Assembly (NCBI GenBank): GCA_958450365.1 | Contig: CAUEEP010000926.1 | Coordinates: 1,411,501 to 1,475,500, forward strand | Direction of reading: 5' to 3' | DNA: 64,000 nucleotides | From: Mesorhabditis belari | Taxonomy: Eukaryota; Nematoda; Chromadorea; Rhabditida; Rhabditidae | Part shown: one piece after another, positions 42,901-52,150 of the stretch | How the letters are laid out: each line of letters opens with the position of its first letter | Numbering within the stretch: position 1 is the first letter of the stretch | The notes under the pieces: generated by a model | The model's database searches: none | Told to the model about the DNA's origin: nothing | What the model saw: only the letters and a program-made list of their open reading frames with translations | Made by a program: the position numbers and the translations under genes

Positions 42901-45900
42901 CAACGTTTTGATGTGATTCTGATGAAGTTCTCTAAAGATTTTTCAAATGATTTTCCAAATGATTTCAGAAATCGTACCTATTCGGCTTCACCAGTCGATC
43001 CTCCATCAGTCTGCTCTTCGCCAAATCCAATGTTCTTGCCGTTTAGCCAGCCAAATAGGTAACTGATTTTAAACTAATTAGTAATTAGGATTAGAGTGAT
43101 TAGTAATTCCTAACTAATGGATTAAAGTAGTAAAGTATGAATTAACTTTGGCTTGGCTTGGCTTGGCGCTTGGCTTAGCTTGGCCTAGAAATTTGGTTCT
43201 TTTACCAAGTGGAAAAAGCCCATGATTAGATTTTACTAGTGTTTAGAAATCACTAAACAAATTGAAGTCATTCCCAACATTTAGCCCGATTTCCGACGAC
43301 ATTCAACAGCCACAATTGGTGACCAGTCCCGGCTCAGTTCTCTCGACTCCAATGAGTGTCGGACACGGACCATTGCTCAATCGGTAATCCAAACAACTAG
43401 ATCCGATAATCTATAACAAATAATTTCATTTTCTTATAAAAAAAATGATTACAGGACTAGCGGCCCTCGCATTTTCACCTATAACACAGAGCAAGTTTCA
43501 CATTAGTGTTTAAAAAAATCGTTTTTTTTTCTTTCTGAAAAAAATTCCGTAGAACCGTTGTGAACCTTTTGTAGTGATTTTTACGGATTGCTTTATATAA
43601 AATATGAAAGGATCTTGGCTTCACTAAAAAGGGAATGAAGGGAAATGAGAGGAAAAAAGGTTTAAGGGAATTTCAGGCAACAAAGAAAGGAGAGTAAAAG
43701 CTTATAACTTTTCTAATATAGAGAAATTACTGTAGATTTATCGGATGAAATTTTAGGATTTTGAACAAACATTCAAACCCTTTTCTATTAAAAAATTAAA
43801 TTCTTCAAGACGAGAAAAGTTATGAGATTTAAAGTAAACCAAACTTCGTTTTCTTTTTCCTCAAATTCCTGAAACCAAAATCTCTCAAAATTTTCAGCTA
43901 ACCAAAGCATGTTTCCCTGATTTTGCCTATATTAAATCTTCATTTTGGCTGTTTTCGTGTTTTTTTGAAAAAATTCCATTTTTTGATTGCACAAGCGCAA
44001 ATGAAATGCGCTAGATAGCTAACTTTTGTGCTCTCAAAGAGAGAGCACTCAAAGACTCGTTGATAAAAGGAAAGATTGGTAGATTGTACCATTAATTGAC
44101 TATAAGAAACAAATGGAAAAGCTTAGTTTAAAAATCAGAAGCTCAAGAGTCAAGTAAAATAAAAATGTAGTGAAAGAACAAATTGACTTGTAAAAAGCTA
44201 AAAAGTTCAACAACTTATTCAGTTAGATCAAGTTATAGCGTTGCTAATTCCCCATAGGCAAAATATCAACCGGAAATTTGTCTTGCCACACGGGGCGTGC
44301 AGTGGCCAAATGGTTAGCGTGCTCGCATCGAGTGCTCGCATCGAGACGTCAAGGGTTCGAATCCGACCCCAGTCAAACATTTCACTTTTTTACCAAAAGC
44401 TCAAATAGAAATAAGCCGTTACAAGTCAATAAAGCAATCTTCGAAATCTTAAGCATCATCTTAAGCATCATCTTAAGCAGCATCTTAAGCAGCATCTTAA
44501 GCAGCATCTTAAGCAGCATCAATGTATAGAAACTTTTTTCTATATTCTCTAATAGCTTTCAACGAAAATTTCTGCATTCATTGTCAAAATATTTGATTAT
44601 CATTTATGATCTCACATATTTCCAGCACAATCTCCGATGAAACAGGCCATCAACGCTTTTTTATGTTGAAGAAAGATTCGGAAAGACGACATTATTTGGC
44701 TCGTTTCATGAATGAAGAGAAAGATGAGGTGGGTTTAAATGTTTTAAAGTATTCCAGAGCATTCCAGAAACTTGTACACTTTCAGATTGTCAACATTTGG
44801 TTCACTCAACTGATGCACACGGCAAAATCGAGCCCATGTGTTACAAGGTCTTTCATCTGTAAATCTTGAACTATAAGTTTAGGAAAAACTTATTACCTAT
44901 ATTAGCGTCTCGTATTTTAAATCACCTTCTCTTTCTTCCTTTCTTTCTCTTACTTGTCTTCTCTTCCTTTCTTTCTCTTTCTTTCTTTATCTTTCTTTCT
45001 CTTTCTTTCTCTTCCTTGTCTTCTCTTCCTTGTCTTCTCTATTTCTTGAGGAAAGAAGGCATCGATAGCTCAGTGGTAGAGCTATCCGGTAAGCAGAAGA
45101 TCGAGGGTTCAATTCTTTGCCATTCATTTCTTTACCATCATTTGATGAGCTAGATCGTGACTTAGATCGTATTTTATCTCATTCTTTAATATCAAGAAAT
45201 AGTAGAGATTTCGGGTTACTCTTTTAACATTTGACATTTGATAAAATCTTGAATCAGCACAGAGAACATAAGTTCTAAAGAAGTTAACCAACTACACGTC
45301 ACTACAATACGTCAATTACCAAATCCTCATCATAAAATCTTTTCAGAAACATGTTGATGACACTTTTAATGGGAATGAAAGATTATCTTGTCTACAAGAA
45401 TAACGAAAAGATTCAGGTGAGTTGAAAGCTGTAAAAATGATAACACTTACCGTAAATACTGTAATAGTACCCCACCCCCATCATGACGGTCCGAAGTGTC
45501 GCGTAGTCTAGCTTTGAACGCGATTTTATTGACACTGGTTTATGCTACAATGCGCGTTTATGTATCAAAAAATAGCTGAAATTCAGGGCAATTTTTTGAT
45601 ATGAAAGAGGCATTTTTTGAAAGCACGAATGCTTTGAAAAAATGAAATACTAAAAAACTTTTGCGACTGTACGAGGGCGGTGGGGTACTATTACTGTATT
45701 TACGGTATGTAAATATTGTTTTTAAAATAAATAAACTTTAAAATAAAAAATTTAAAAAGGAGAAGACGGGAAGAAAAAAAAAGCTGAAGGCTTTAAAAGG
45801 GAGGTAGTCAAATGAGCGCCAAAAATTGAGCGCCAATCATTTCAGCGCCAATCATTTCAGCGCCAATCATTTCAGCGCCAATCATTTTAGCGCGCGTTCA

Positions 45901-48900
45901 TTTCAGCGCGCGTTCATTTCAGCGCCGCGCCAAAAATGACTGGAAAACATTCATTTCAGCGCCGAATCAGCCCATTCTGTATATGCATGTTATTTTTGCA
46001 TTTTCTGCATGATCTCAAAGTTTTTACTGTATGTTTTTATCTAAATCATCTAAAGATAAAAATAATTCTTGGCAGCAAAATAAACCAAACAAATAAACTT
46101 TGACTCAGAGTGTTCCTTTGTCTCGCCACTTCTTGCGCAGTTCACGAGCCTAAGCAAAGAACTATTAACTGTAAGCAAATTGTAAGAAAACGGCAAGAAA
46201 CGGTGAAAAAGCATGCTATTGGGGAAAATATCACAACAGCAATTACATTTCATCAAAAAACCTAATACGGCTAATCTAACAATTTTTCCGCGCATTTGAT
46301 GCCTACTACCGTGCCCTAGGTCAAATGAGTGAAAAAAGTGAAAAACAAGCAAAACCAAAAACATGAAGCAGCGTAGAAAGAAAATATTAAAATTTAGTCG
46401 CGCTGAAATGAACGTTTTCCAGTCATTTTTGGCCCGGCGCTTAAATGAACGTTTTTAGGCCTTTTTAATTTGGCGCTCAAATGATTGTTTTCCAGTCATT
46501 TTTGGCACGGCGCTCAAATGAGTGGCGCCGAAATAAGCGTGAGCCAAATCGTTGGCGCTGAAATGATTGGCGCCCAATTGTTGGCGCTCATTTGACTACC
46601 TCCCCTTTAAAAGAGGCATCCATAAATTCATAAATCCATAAATAATCCATAAACTGTATTTTATTGAAAATTCTTGAAATTTTGACTAGTTTACAGAAAT
46701 TTCAAATAATATTTGTCGTTTAGGACGCTCTGAACGAGATTCGTCATCAACTCGACTATGAGCCGACATCCGTTTCACAGGTTTGCAAAAAAAAAAGATA
46801 CCCCAAAAATTCTGAATTCTAGAATTTTATGTATAAGGTCGTAGCCGATTATGAATGAATTTTTTTTGGAAAACCTTTCTAGAGCGAGTGCCTTTAATGC
46901 ATGAGGACAATTTTATAAAATTTCGTAGCGAATTCAATTCTGCGTCGATTGATATCAAATTTGTGAGTTTAGTTTAAAAATTGCGGGCGCTGCAACGTTT
47001 TATTCAAAATCGGCGGGACCTCCGTAGCCGATTATGGATTTTAACTGATTATGGATTTCAGCTGATTATGATTTCAGCTGATTATGAATTTCAGCTGATT
47101 ATGAATTTCAGCCGATTATGAATGAGTGGATCTCGAGGCGTTGGTTACCAAATACTTGATGGTTGGACGCCTCGAGATCCACTCATTCATAATCGGCTGG
47201 AATTCATAATCAGCTAAAATCCATAATCAGTTAAAATCCATAATCGGCTACGGAGGTCCCGCCGATTTGGAATAAAACGTTGTAGCGCCCGCAATTTTTA
47301 AATTATGAATGAGTGGATCTCGAGGCGTCCAACCATCAAGTATTTGGTAACCAACGCCTCGAGATCCACTCATTCATAATCGGTTACGGAGGTTACGGAG
47401 GTCCCGCCGATTTTGAGTAAAACGTTGTAGCGCCCGCAATTTTTAAACTAATTTTGGTATCATTCAACAATTTAAATAATTATGTTAAATTAGTAATATT
47501 TAATGAAAAGAAAAAAATTAGAGCAAAAAAACTGTTTATTCGAGAGAAAACTTTGAAACCCCGTAATTTTTTCTCTTTTTATCCAATCTTTCTAATTTAA
47601 AAAATTGAACATAATTATCAATGATTCTGCGTTGAATGATACCAAAGACTTGATGGTTGGACGCGCCTAGATCCACTCATTCAGAATCGGCTACGACATA
47701 TACAAACATTACAGAGAAACCTAAACAAAAACCTAAACAAAAACCTAAACATTTTAGATCAATCTCGCTCTGTACGCCTTCTCAGATGCAATGCAGCCAG
47801 TGCTACGGAAACAAATCATCAAACCCCATTGGTTCGATTTTTAGTTGATTTAAAAAAAAATTATCATAATTAGATAATAAGAATTAGTTATAATTGTCTT
47901 TCTAATTAGAGCCAAAATCAAATAAAAATCAAAATCAAAATCCATTCCTTCAGGATGTTCGCTCTGGATAATCTCATCCGATCAGCTGTGCAGGCTGCCG
48001 TGCAAATTTTGAGCCCTGATTTGTCGGCTGTCTTACAGGTGAGTGGTGCTATTATGGATGATAAAAATAGTAAAGAAATAAGTAAATAAAATAAAAAAGA
48101 AAGGTAAATAGTTTCGAATTTCAGGTTCACGACGTAGCCGCGACCCCATCATCGACGGCGACCGGTCAACGGCCGTCTGTTAGCCGAGACAGTGCCGTGA
48201 GTGAAGGTAAGATTGAATTCACATATTTAAACATATAGTGGATAGGACACTTGTTTCCAAAGCTAGACTTCAAGGCTTTGCTCGGGTTCGATCCCCACCT
48301 TTTGTTTTCATCTTATTTTGAAGTTTAACCGCTCGAATTCGCTCTATTTTAACTTTACAATAAGTAGTGACATCTTTGAATTGATCACGAACAAAATAAC
48401 AAGAATTAACACAATGTTATAATCTATGAAACATAATTTAGCATTACATCTTCCACAAAAGTATAGCTTCGACAACTTTAAAACAAACTCTGGCTCATTT
48501 CATTTGACCACCTCAGTCTTGTACGCTAATCGATAAAGTACCCTTTATCAAATTTGTACGCTTGTACCCTTTATCAAATTTTCTTTAAAGTTAAAGTCGC
48601 AAATCGATTTTGAAATCGCAAAAATCTTCAACCAATCAATTTCCAAGCCAACAATTCTAGGTGATGCAACGGATAGCCGCCCTCCATCAGCTCCACCAGC
48701 TTTCGAGTCAACAGTCGTTCGAGAAAAACGAGAAAACATACGAGGAGTCCATGATGATAATAAACAACTATTTGATCAGTAAAGCCTCAAAATTTCACTC
48801 AAAATCAAATCCAAAATTTAGCTTACTCGAAGTGGAGAAAGAATTGAACACTTTACTCCAAATCATCATCACTGATAAGAAAAGAAAAATTGCGAATTTG

Positions 48901-50551
48901 AAGGAATTCACTGAGAGACCGGGTTTGGAAATTTGGAAATCAGATTTAATTATCAGGGATTTGTTTTCCAGAATTGATGATCTCTCAATTGCCATCACTT
49001 TCAACTCTTCCGAATGGATTGACAAATGGAGGATCGACTCAATCAATTCAACCAATCAGCAATGGATCATCGCCGAGGACATCCGTGCCAAGGTTGGTTC
49101 ACGGTTTGCAAAAGATATGATATTCAGTCTTGATTCCTGAGGGCTTTCTTCTGACTTCTGGCATTCTGGCATTATACTAGAGCATAATATTCATTCTGGC
49201 ATAATGCTAGAGCTCTACAATCATTTTAAAGATATTGTTGCGTCTTAGCCATTTGTAGTTACCGCAGTTAGTCAAGAATTTGACTTTCATCTTTCAAAGT
49301 TCCAAACGAAACGTCAAGATATTTAGTGATGACTCCAGCTGGCATACTATAGTCTACAATCTTTCACTGATTGTAGACTAATACTCGAATCATACCGTAC
49401 TTCATAGGAATTTAATTCAAATTTGAGCTAAAAGGCAAAAACTTCGGCGAAAAGCGAAAAGCGCTAATTTGCGTAGTTTTTGTCTTTTAACCCAAATTTG
49501 ACTTGCCCGCGAGGTCTGATTTGTCGAAATTCGGAATTTACGCATACCATTCCCTAATATGGAAACATTTTTTAAGCTCTACGGCTTTTTCCAGCGAAAA
49601 AAGATCGCATTTGTCCCACCGCCCACTTACCGTAAATACTTAAATACTGTAATTGGACCCCACCCCTCTAATAGTACCCCCTCTAATAGTACCCCCTCTA
49701 ATAGTACCCCCTCTAATAGTACCCCCCTAATGTACGCCCCTCTAATAGTACGCCCCCCCAATAGTACCCCACCCTAGAGGGGGAGGGAAAAAATGTACCC
49801 CATGGGGTCCAATTACAGTATTTACGGTAATCTATTTATTCAACACGAACAATAGACACAAGACACAATAGAATAGACACAACTCAACACACAATCTCTA
49901 TTACCCAAATGTTGGTAAGAAAAAACCCATACACAGGGAAAAAAGTTATTTCCTTTCCACCGGGAATCGAACCCCATCGAAGTAGTATCGACCTTCCGGT
50001 TAGCGGACAAGACTCTTAACCAGCCAGCCATTTGTCAATTTAAAGCTTCACAAAGAGTCGCCAATAAGGGCCAAATAATAAAAAGAATACTTTTTTAATC
50101 CTGTGAATCGTTCTAGATCAACCGAAGAAGTAGTCTCTTGGTTGAGAAGTCTCGACGTTGATGATCACTCAATTCAATGTGTTTTACGGGAGGGGTAAAT
50201 AGGAGATGATTTTAATCAAACACACAAGTTTTTCAGGTATTCAAAATCGGATCTCCTTGAATATGTGACAAGGGAGGAGTTGAGGCAATGTGGAGTAAGG
50301 TGAGAGGTTTATTTCGGCTTTTTAACAATCTTTGATACAAGCCTAACTGAAAGTATTCGGTAATTTTTTCCCAATTCAGCGGCGGCTCATCGTGTCGAAT
50401 CTTCCGCGCTTGTCAAGAAGTCCGAGATCGTTCTCGTCGCGGTCAAGCTTTCCTCTCGGCTCCACTTCGGAGTCGAGACGATTCCCTGGACGACTACCAT
50501 TCATCGATAGCAGCTGATGAGATGGGAAATCCCGATCATTTTCATCATTAA
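30955..50551 (+). CDS. nsy-1: ASK1/NSY-1-type MAP kinase kinase kinase
   Basis: At least 44 exons over 19.6 kb, about 1480 residues. The N-terminal half (residues 1-630) matches the ASK1 thioredoxin-binding and TPR-like regulatory region (for example [39 protein letters not shown]). A GIHRWHF ... [11 protein letters not shown] segment precedes the kinase domain (about 640-900). Kinase motifs: [24 protein letters not shown], and [12 protein letters not shown] with the conserved activation threonine. The C-terminus has [32 protein letters not shown], a coiled coil and a SAM-like end ([11 protein letters not shown]). The kinase relays stress to MKK/p38. Kinase-domain exons: 38327-38384, 39736-39815, 39944-40032, 40559-40699, 40738-40883, 41352-41479, 41751-41854, 41898-41966. 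The last joins (49092 to 50117) do not agree in phase, so one small exon is missing. Introns are loaded with repeats. Confidence 0.95.
31191..31380. repeat. tandem duplication of about 97 bp in nsy-1 intron 2
   Basis: GCTTGCTTATAATGATCTGT opens near-identical copies at about 31195 and 31296 (the latter with TATTT). Both carry TATATCTTCCTTTTAAAT. Intronic. Confidence 0.75.
31720..31935. repeat. 16-bp minisatellite in nsy-1 intron 4
   Basis: About 13 copies of TTAGATTCTAGACAGT with few changes. It is open on the minus strand as an artificial repeat peptide. It lies between exons 31563-31643 and 31975-32098. Confidence 0.95.
33242..33508. mobile_element. MITE family 1, copy 2 (nsy-1 intron)
   Basis: Starts TACCGTAAATACTGTAATAG and ends CTATTACAGTATTTACG. 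It is about 90% like the copy at 11024-11292 by eye. It lies between exons 32826-32984 and 33578-33694. Confidence 0.85.
35735..36130. repeat. 21-23 bp degenerate tandem repeat (nsy-1 intron)
   Basis: About 17 units based on AGAGAAAAGGAAGCAAATCTGT. Later units are more diverged, and a higher-order duplication links 35885-35960 with 36020-36085. Intronic between exons 35303-35399 and 37007-37148. Confidence 0.9.
36712..36890. repeat. 13-14 bp tandem repeat (nsy-1 intron)
   Basis: About 13 copies of AAAGCTTACGGAT or AAAGCTTAGGGAT, each with a HindIII-type AAGCTT core. Same intron as the repeat at 35735-36130. Confidence 0.9.
37239..37628. mobile_element. foldback MITE, 390 bp (nsy-1 intron)
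   Basis: The left end TACAGGCTTCGGCAAAATTA and the inverse right end (CTGAGCAAAATTATTCGGAC in complement) define the element. Arms about 170 bp long match imperfectly, including ACAACTTTTTGGAAAAGTTG and TAGCCCTTAATCTTGGCTA. TA-like flanks suggest a Tc1/mariner-type MITE. Intronic between 37148 and 37744. Confidence 0.8.
37971..38041 (+). pseudogene. tRNA-Ser-like sequence (nsy-1 intron)
   Basis: A D-arm (GGCCGAATGGTTAGCG), a variable-arm hairpin (GGTC-TC-GACC) and a T-arm (GCCGGG-TTCGAC-CCCGGC) are present, but the anticodon arm is collapsed and acceptor pairing is partial. The T-loop is one base short. It is a degenerate class II tRNA or tRNA-derived element. Confidence 0.4.
38385..38530. 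repeat. 11-bp minisatellite GTGATGGGGCA (nsy-1 intron)
   Basis: About 12 copies, some GTGAGGGGGCA. It begins one base after the exon that encodes the glycine-rich loop of the kinase, so it abuts the 5' splice site (G|GTCAGT). Confidence 0.95.
39171..39255 (-). tRNA. tRNA-like gene with extra arm (nsy-1 intron, antisense)
   Basis: On the minus strand the seven-base acceptor pairs (GCACGTA with TGCGTGC, one G-U), and the T-arm is canonical (CCGGG-TTCGAAT-CCCGG). A D-arm-like GGGCTAGTGGTATAAGCTT follows. The middle is about ten bases longer than a normal tRNA. A loop ATGATCC inside CTCC/GGAG would give anticodon GAT, while a CCC reading is also possible. It is either an unusual long-arm tRNA or a decaying copy. 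This is the best preserved tRNA-like sequence in the window. Confidence 0.5.
39438..39504 (-). pseudogene. tRNA-Gly-like relic (nsy-1 intron, antisense)
   Basis: The minus strand begins GGGTCCCTTGGTGTATTGGT, like the 5' half of eukaryotic tRNA-Gly/Glu. It has a CTTCCGG anticodon-like loop and ends with a T-arm of two mismatches. The acceptor stem does not close. Located 180 bp from the tRNA-like gene at 39171-39255. Confidence 0.35.
40050..40441 (-). mobile_element. short transposon with zinc-ribbon coding fragment (nsy-1 intron)
   Basis: The ends are inverted repeats with CTTTTCCAATATCGGGGGAG and a second inner copy of GATTATCGGGGGAGC. Between them the minus strand has an 80-codon frame (40364-40122). 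This encodes a CKCGESM ... [12 protein letters not shown] zinc-ribbon-like segment ending HSRG. It resembles the N-terminal zinc ribbon found before the DDE domain in IS1595/Merlin-type transposases. The catalytic domain is absent, so it is an internal deletion derivative or a MITE that keeps the DNA-binding part. Confidence 0.6.
44293..44374 (+). pseudogene. tRNA-Ser-like sequence (nsy-1 intron)
   Basis: A D-arm GTGGCCAAATGGTTAGCG is followed by a duplicated 13-base unit (GTGCTCGCATCGA twice) where the anticodon and variable arms should be, then AAGGG-TTCGAAT-CCGAC. The pattern matches the copy at 37971-38041. Not expected to be a working tRNA. Confidence 0.4.
44450..44524. repeat. 12-bp repeat CTTAAGCAGCAT (nsy-1 intron)
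   Basis: Six copies in a row, changing from CTTAAGCATCAT to CTTAAGCAGCAT. It lies just 3' of the tRNA-like sequence at 44293-44374, as a short tail. Confidence 0.9.
45058..45123 (+). pseudogene. tRNA-like sequence with good D-arm (nsy-1 intron)
   Basis: GGCATCG acceptor half, then AGCTC-AGTGGTA-GAGCT as a perfect D-arm, an irregular anticodon region, and a GU-rich T-arm (AGGG-TTCAATT-CTTT) ending GCCA. It may derive from a Thr or Met tRNA. A pyrimidine-rich CTTTCTTTCT tract precedes it. Confidence 0.4.
45448..45707. mobile_element. MITE family 1, copy 3 (nsy-1 intron)
   Basis: Same ends (TACCGTAAATACTGTAATAG / TACTGTATTTACGGTA) and same internal hairpin as 11024-11292 and 33242-33508. It lies in the intron between exons 45347-45416 and 46724-46780. 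Confidence 0.85.
45799..46604. mobile_element. foldback element with GCGCC-rich arms (nsy-1 intron)
   Basis: Ends GGGAGGTAGTCAAATGAGCG and the complement at the right. Each arm holds several copies of GCGCCAATCATTTCA or its complement. The centre (about 46000-46370) is unique and non-coding. It is about 806 bp long and lies in the same intron as MITE copy 3. The end motif AGTCAAA...GCGCC is shared with 24732-25141. Confidence 0.85.
46838..47695. repeat. nested palindromes GTAGCCGATTATGAATGAGT (nsy-1 intron)
   Basis: Several inverted and direct copies of two units: GTAGCCGATTATGAATGAGT and a 60-bp unit with GATCTCGAGGCG and CAAATACTTGATGGTTGGAC. At 47107-47205 and again at 47305-47385 the units form perfect hairpins of about 40 bp. 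A GCGGGACCTCCGTAGCC block recurs three times. It is probably two or three copies of one foldback element inserted in each other. The intron lies between exons 46724-46780 and 47758-47831. Confidence 0.8.
48232..48299 (+). pseudogene. tRNA-like sequence (nsy-1 intron)
   Basis: AGTGGATAGGACAC resembles a D-arm and CTCGGG-TTCGATCCCCA a T-arm, with AAAGC/GCTTT as an anticodon or variable stem. The acceptor does not pair well. Confidence 0.3.
49628..49829. mobile_element. MITE family 1 variant with CTCTAATAGTACCCC repeats
   Basis: The ends match family 1 (TACCGTAAATACT and AGTATTTACGGTA). The inside differs: GGACCCCAC blocks and six tandem copies of CCCTCTAATAGTA. It lies in the nsy-1 C-terminal intron. 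Confidence 0.7.
49953..50030 (-). pseudogene. class II tRNA-like sequence (nsy-1 intron, antisense)
   Basis: On the minus strand there are D-arm bases GCTGGCTGGTTAAGAG, a CGCTAAC anticodon-like loop (GCT, Ser), a variable-arm hairpin (TCGA-TACTACT-TCGA) and a T-arm (GGGG-TTCGATT-CCCGG with one mismatch). The anticodon stem has mismatches. It is the clearest Ser(GCT)-like member of the group. Confidence 0.45.
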
Positions 50552-50553
50552 CT

Positions 50554-51085
50554 TACCGTATTTCTTCGAATAGAAGACCGGGGTAAAGTAGTCGCGACGA
50601 GCGCTTTTTCCAAGCGCTCTAATTTCTCCATAAAAGCCCAAAATCTATAAGTGCTAAGAACGTTTCCAAAAACAGTTAGCTCTCTGGTATTTTTGAGTAA
50701 TTTTTTGTTCTTTAGTACTTATTGAAAGCTCTTTGTGCAGAAAGAAACTTAAAAAAGAAACGACAAAAAAATTGGCACTAATTGGCAGCACCGGGGGAAC
50801 TTTGCGACCTTCTTCATTGCTAGACCAGAGCCCTCCGTGCACCAAAGCGTCCTTCCCAGCCCACCTATAAAAAACGGTATTCTCAGCGCGCTAGACAAGA
50901 TTTTCGGGAATCGGAAAATGACCAAAAAATACCACATGAGCTAACAGATTTTTGCGTAATTTTCCAGCCCTCTTTGAACGTCATTGAAAGCTTTTATGCA
51001 GAAAGAAATTTTAAAAAGGGCTGCAACGCAAAAAGTACGCGATCATAACTCTTTACCCGGTCTTTCTATTCGAAGAAATACGCTA
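50554..51085. mobile_element. MITE family 2, 532 bp
   Basis: Ends TACCGTATTTCTTCGAATAG and its near-complement (TATTCGAAGAAATACG). Subterminal GACCGGGT blocks pair as well. It starts three bases after the nsy-1 stop codon, so it probably supplies the 3' UTR or polyadenylation region of that gene. Confidence 0.8.
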
Positions 51086-51089
51086 ACTT

Positions 51090-52150
51090 GACTTTAATAG
51101 CGGGTCTGATGGAAAATGAATCTGTTAACGCATGGGATGGGAATCCCGATCATTTTGATCATTAATTTCGAAGCTCTACGACTTTCCTAATGGCGTTTTC
51201 ACAAAAATGCATGGGACAACGTTGTTTATGCATCAGGTGGCAAATGTCCCAGGGAGCGAATATGTGTCAGGAAGAAAAAAGGGGAAAAAGTCGTCAACGT
51301 GTTAATCAAAACAATCTTTTTTTTTCCAACTCTAGTGCTCAAGTAAAGTGCAAAATCTATAAAATCTATAAAAAATTTAAAAAAAAAACGTTTCCAAAAA
51401 CAGTATTCTTTTTGTTTTTTGATAATTTTTGTGATTTGTGGTGCTTATTGGAAACTCTTTGTACAGCTTCAATTAGAAACGATTAGAGAATTTTCCGATT
51501 AGAGAATATTGTTGGGCCTTAGCCATTTGTAGTTACCGCAGTTAGTCAAGAATTTGGCTTTCATCTGCTTTTTAGTTTAGGAGAAATGATGGCTAGAAAA
51601 ATCCTTTTTTATTTCTCCCTCATTTTCCCCATTATTTGGGGTTTCCGTTTGTGTTCTCTACCACTGTGAATTTCTTACTAGGGTCATTAGTCTGTGTTCT
51701 TTTCGCGAGAAAAAAAAATTCATTTCCAAAGGATTCTTCTTGTGAAAACCTCTAGGTATTACTTTTTGCCAAATTTTCTGTTTTTGCCATGAGAAAATGT
51801 GTCTCGATTCGTCTATTATTCAAATTTCGAAAAAAAAAAATCTATGTCCAACCCAATGTCTCCCCCCTCTTTTGCCATTTGCCGTTTTCTTGGTCAATAT
51901 TTGTTTGCCCAATCTTTTTTTAGTCGTGATTGTTTCCCAATTCATTGTCAGCTTTTTAGTTGTGTACATTTCGCTAGTTTTGAGGTTTCTCCTGTATGTA
52001 TTGGTAGATATAAGTATGTACTATTTATTTCCTAACATGATAAAGAAAATTCAGGTTGTTTCAAGTTTTTTCATAAACTGCATATAAAAGGATGAAAGTA
52101 TTTGGATTTACTTAATTTAGTATAGATAAGACTATGTAGTTTTTGTCAAG
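51090..52150. other. gene-free stretch between nsy-1 and trx
   Basis: It contains a second copy of a 30-bp sequence from the nsy-1 end (near 51125-51160) and, at 51507-51570, a copy of the sequence at 49235-49297. The open frames at 51797-52087 are hydrophobic translations of AT-rich DNA. No exon is supported. Confidence 0.45.

Noticed and set aside
45799..46604. 104-codon minus frame inside the foldback element (46050-46364)
   Set aside because: Lies in the unique centre of a repeat, has no transposase motif and no splice context.
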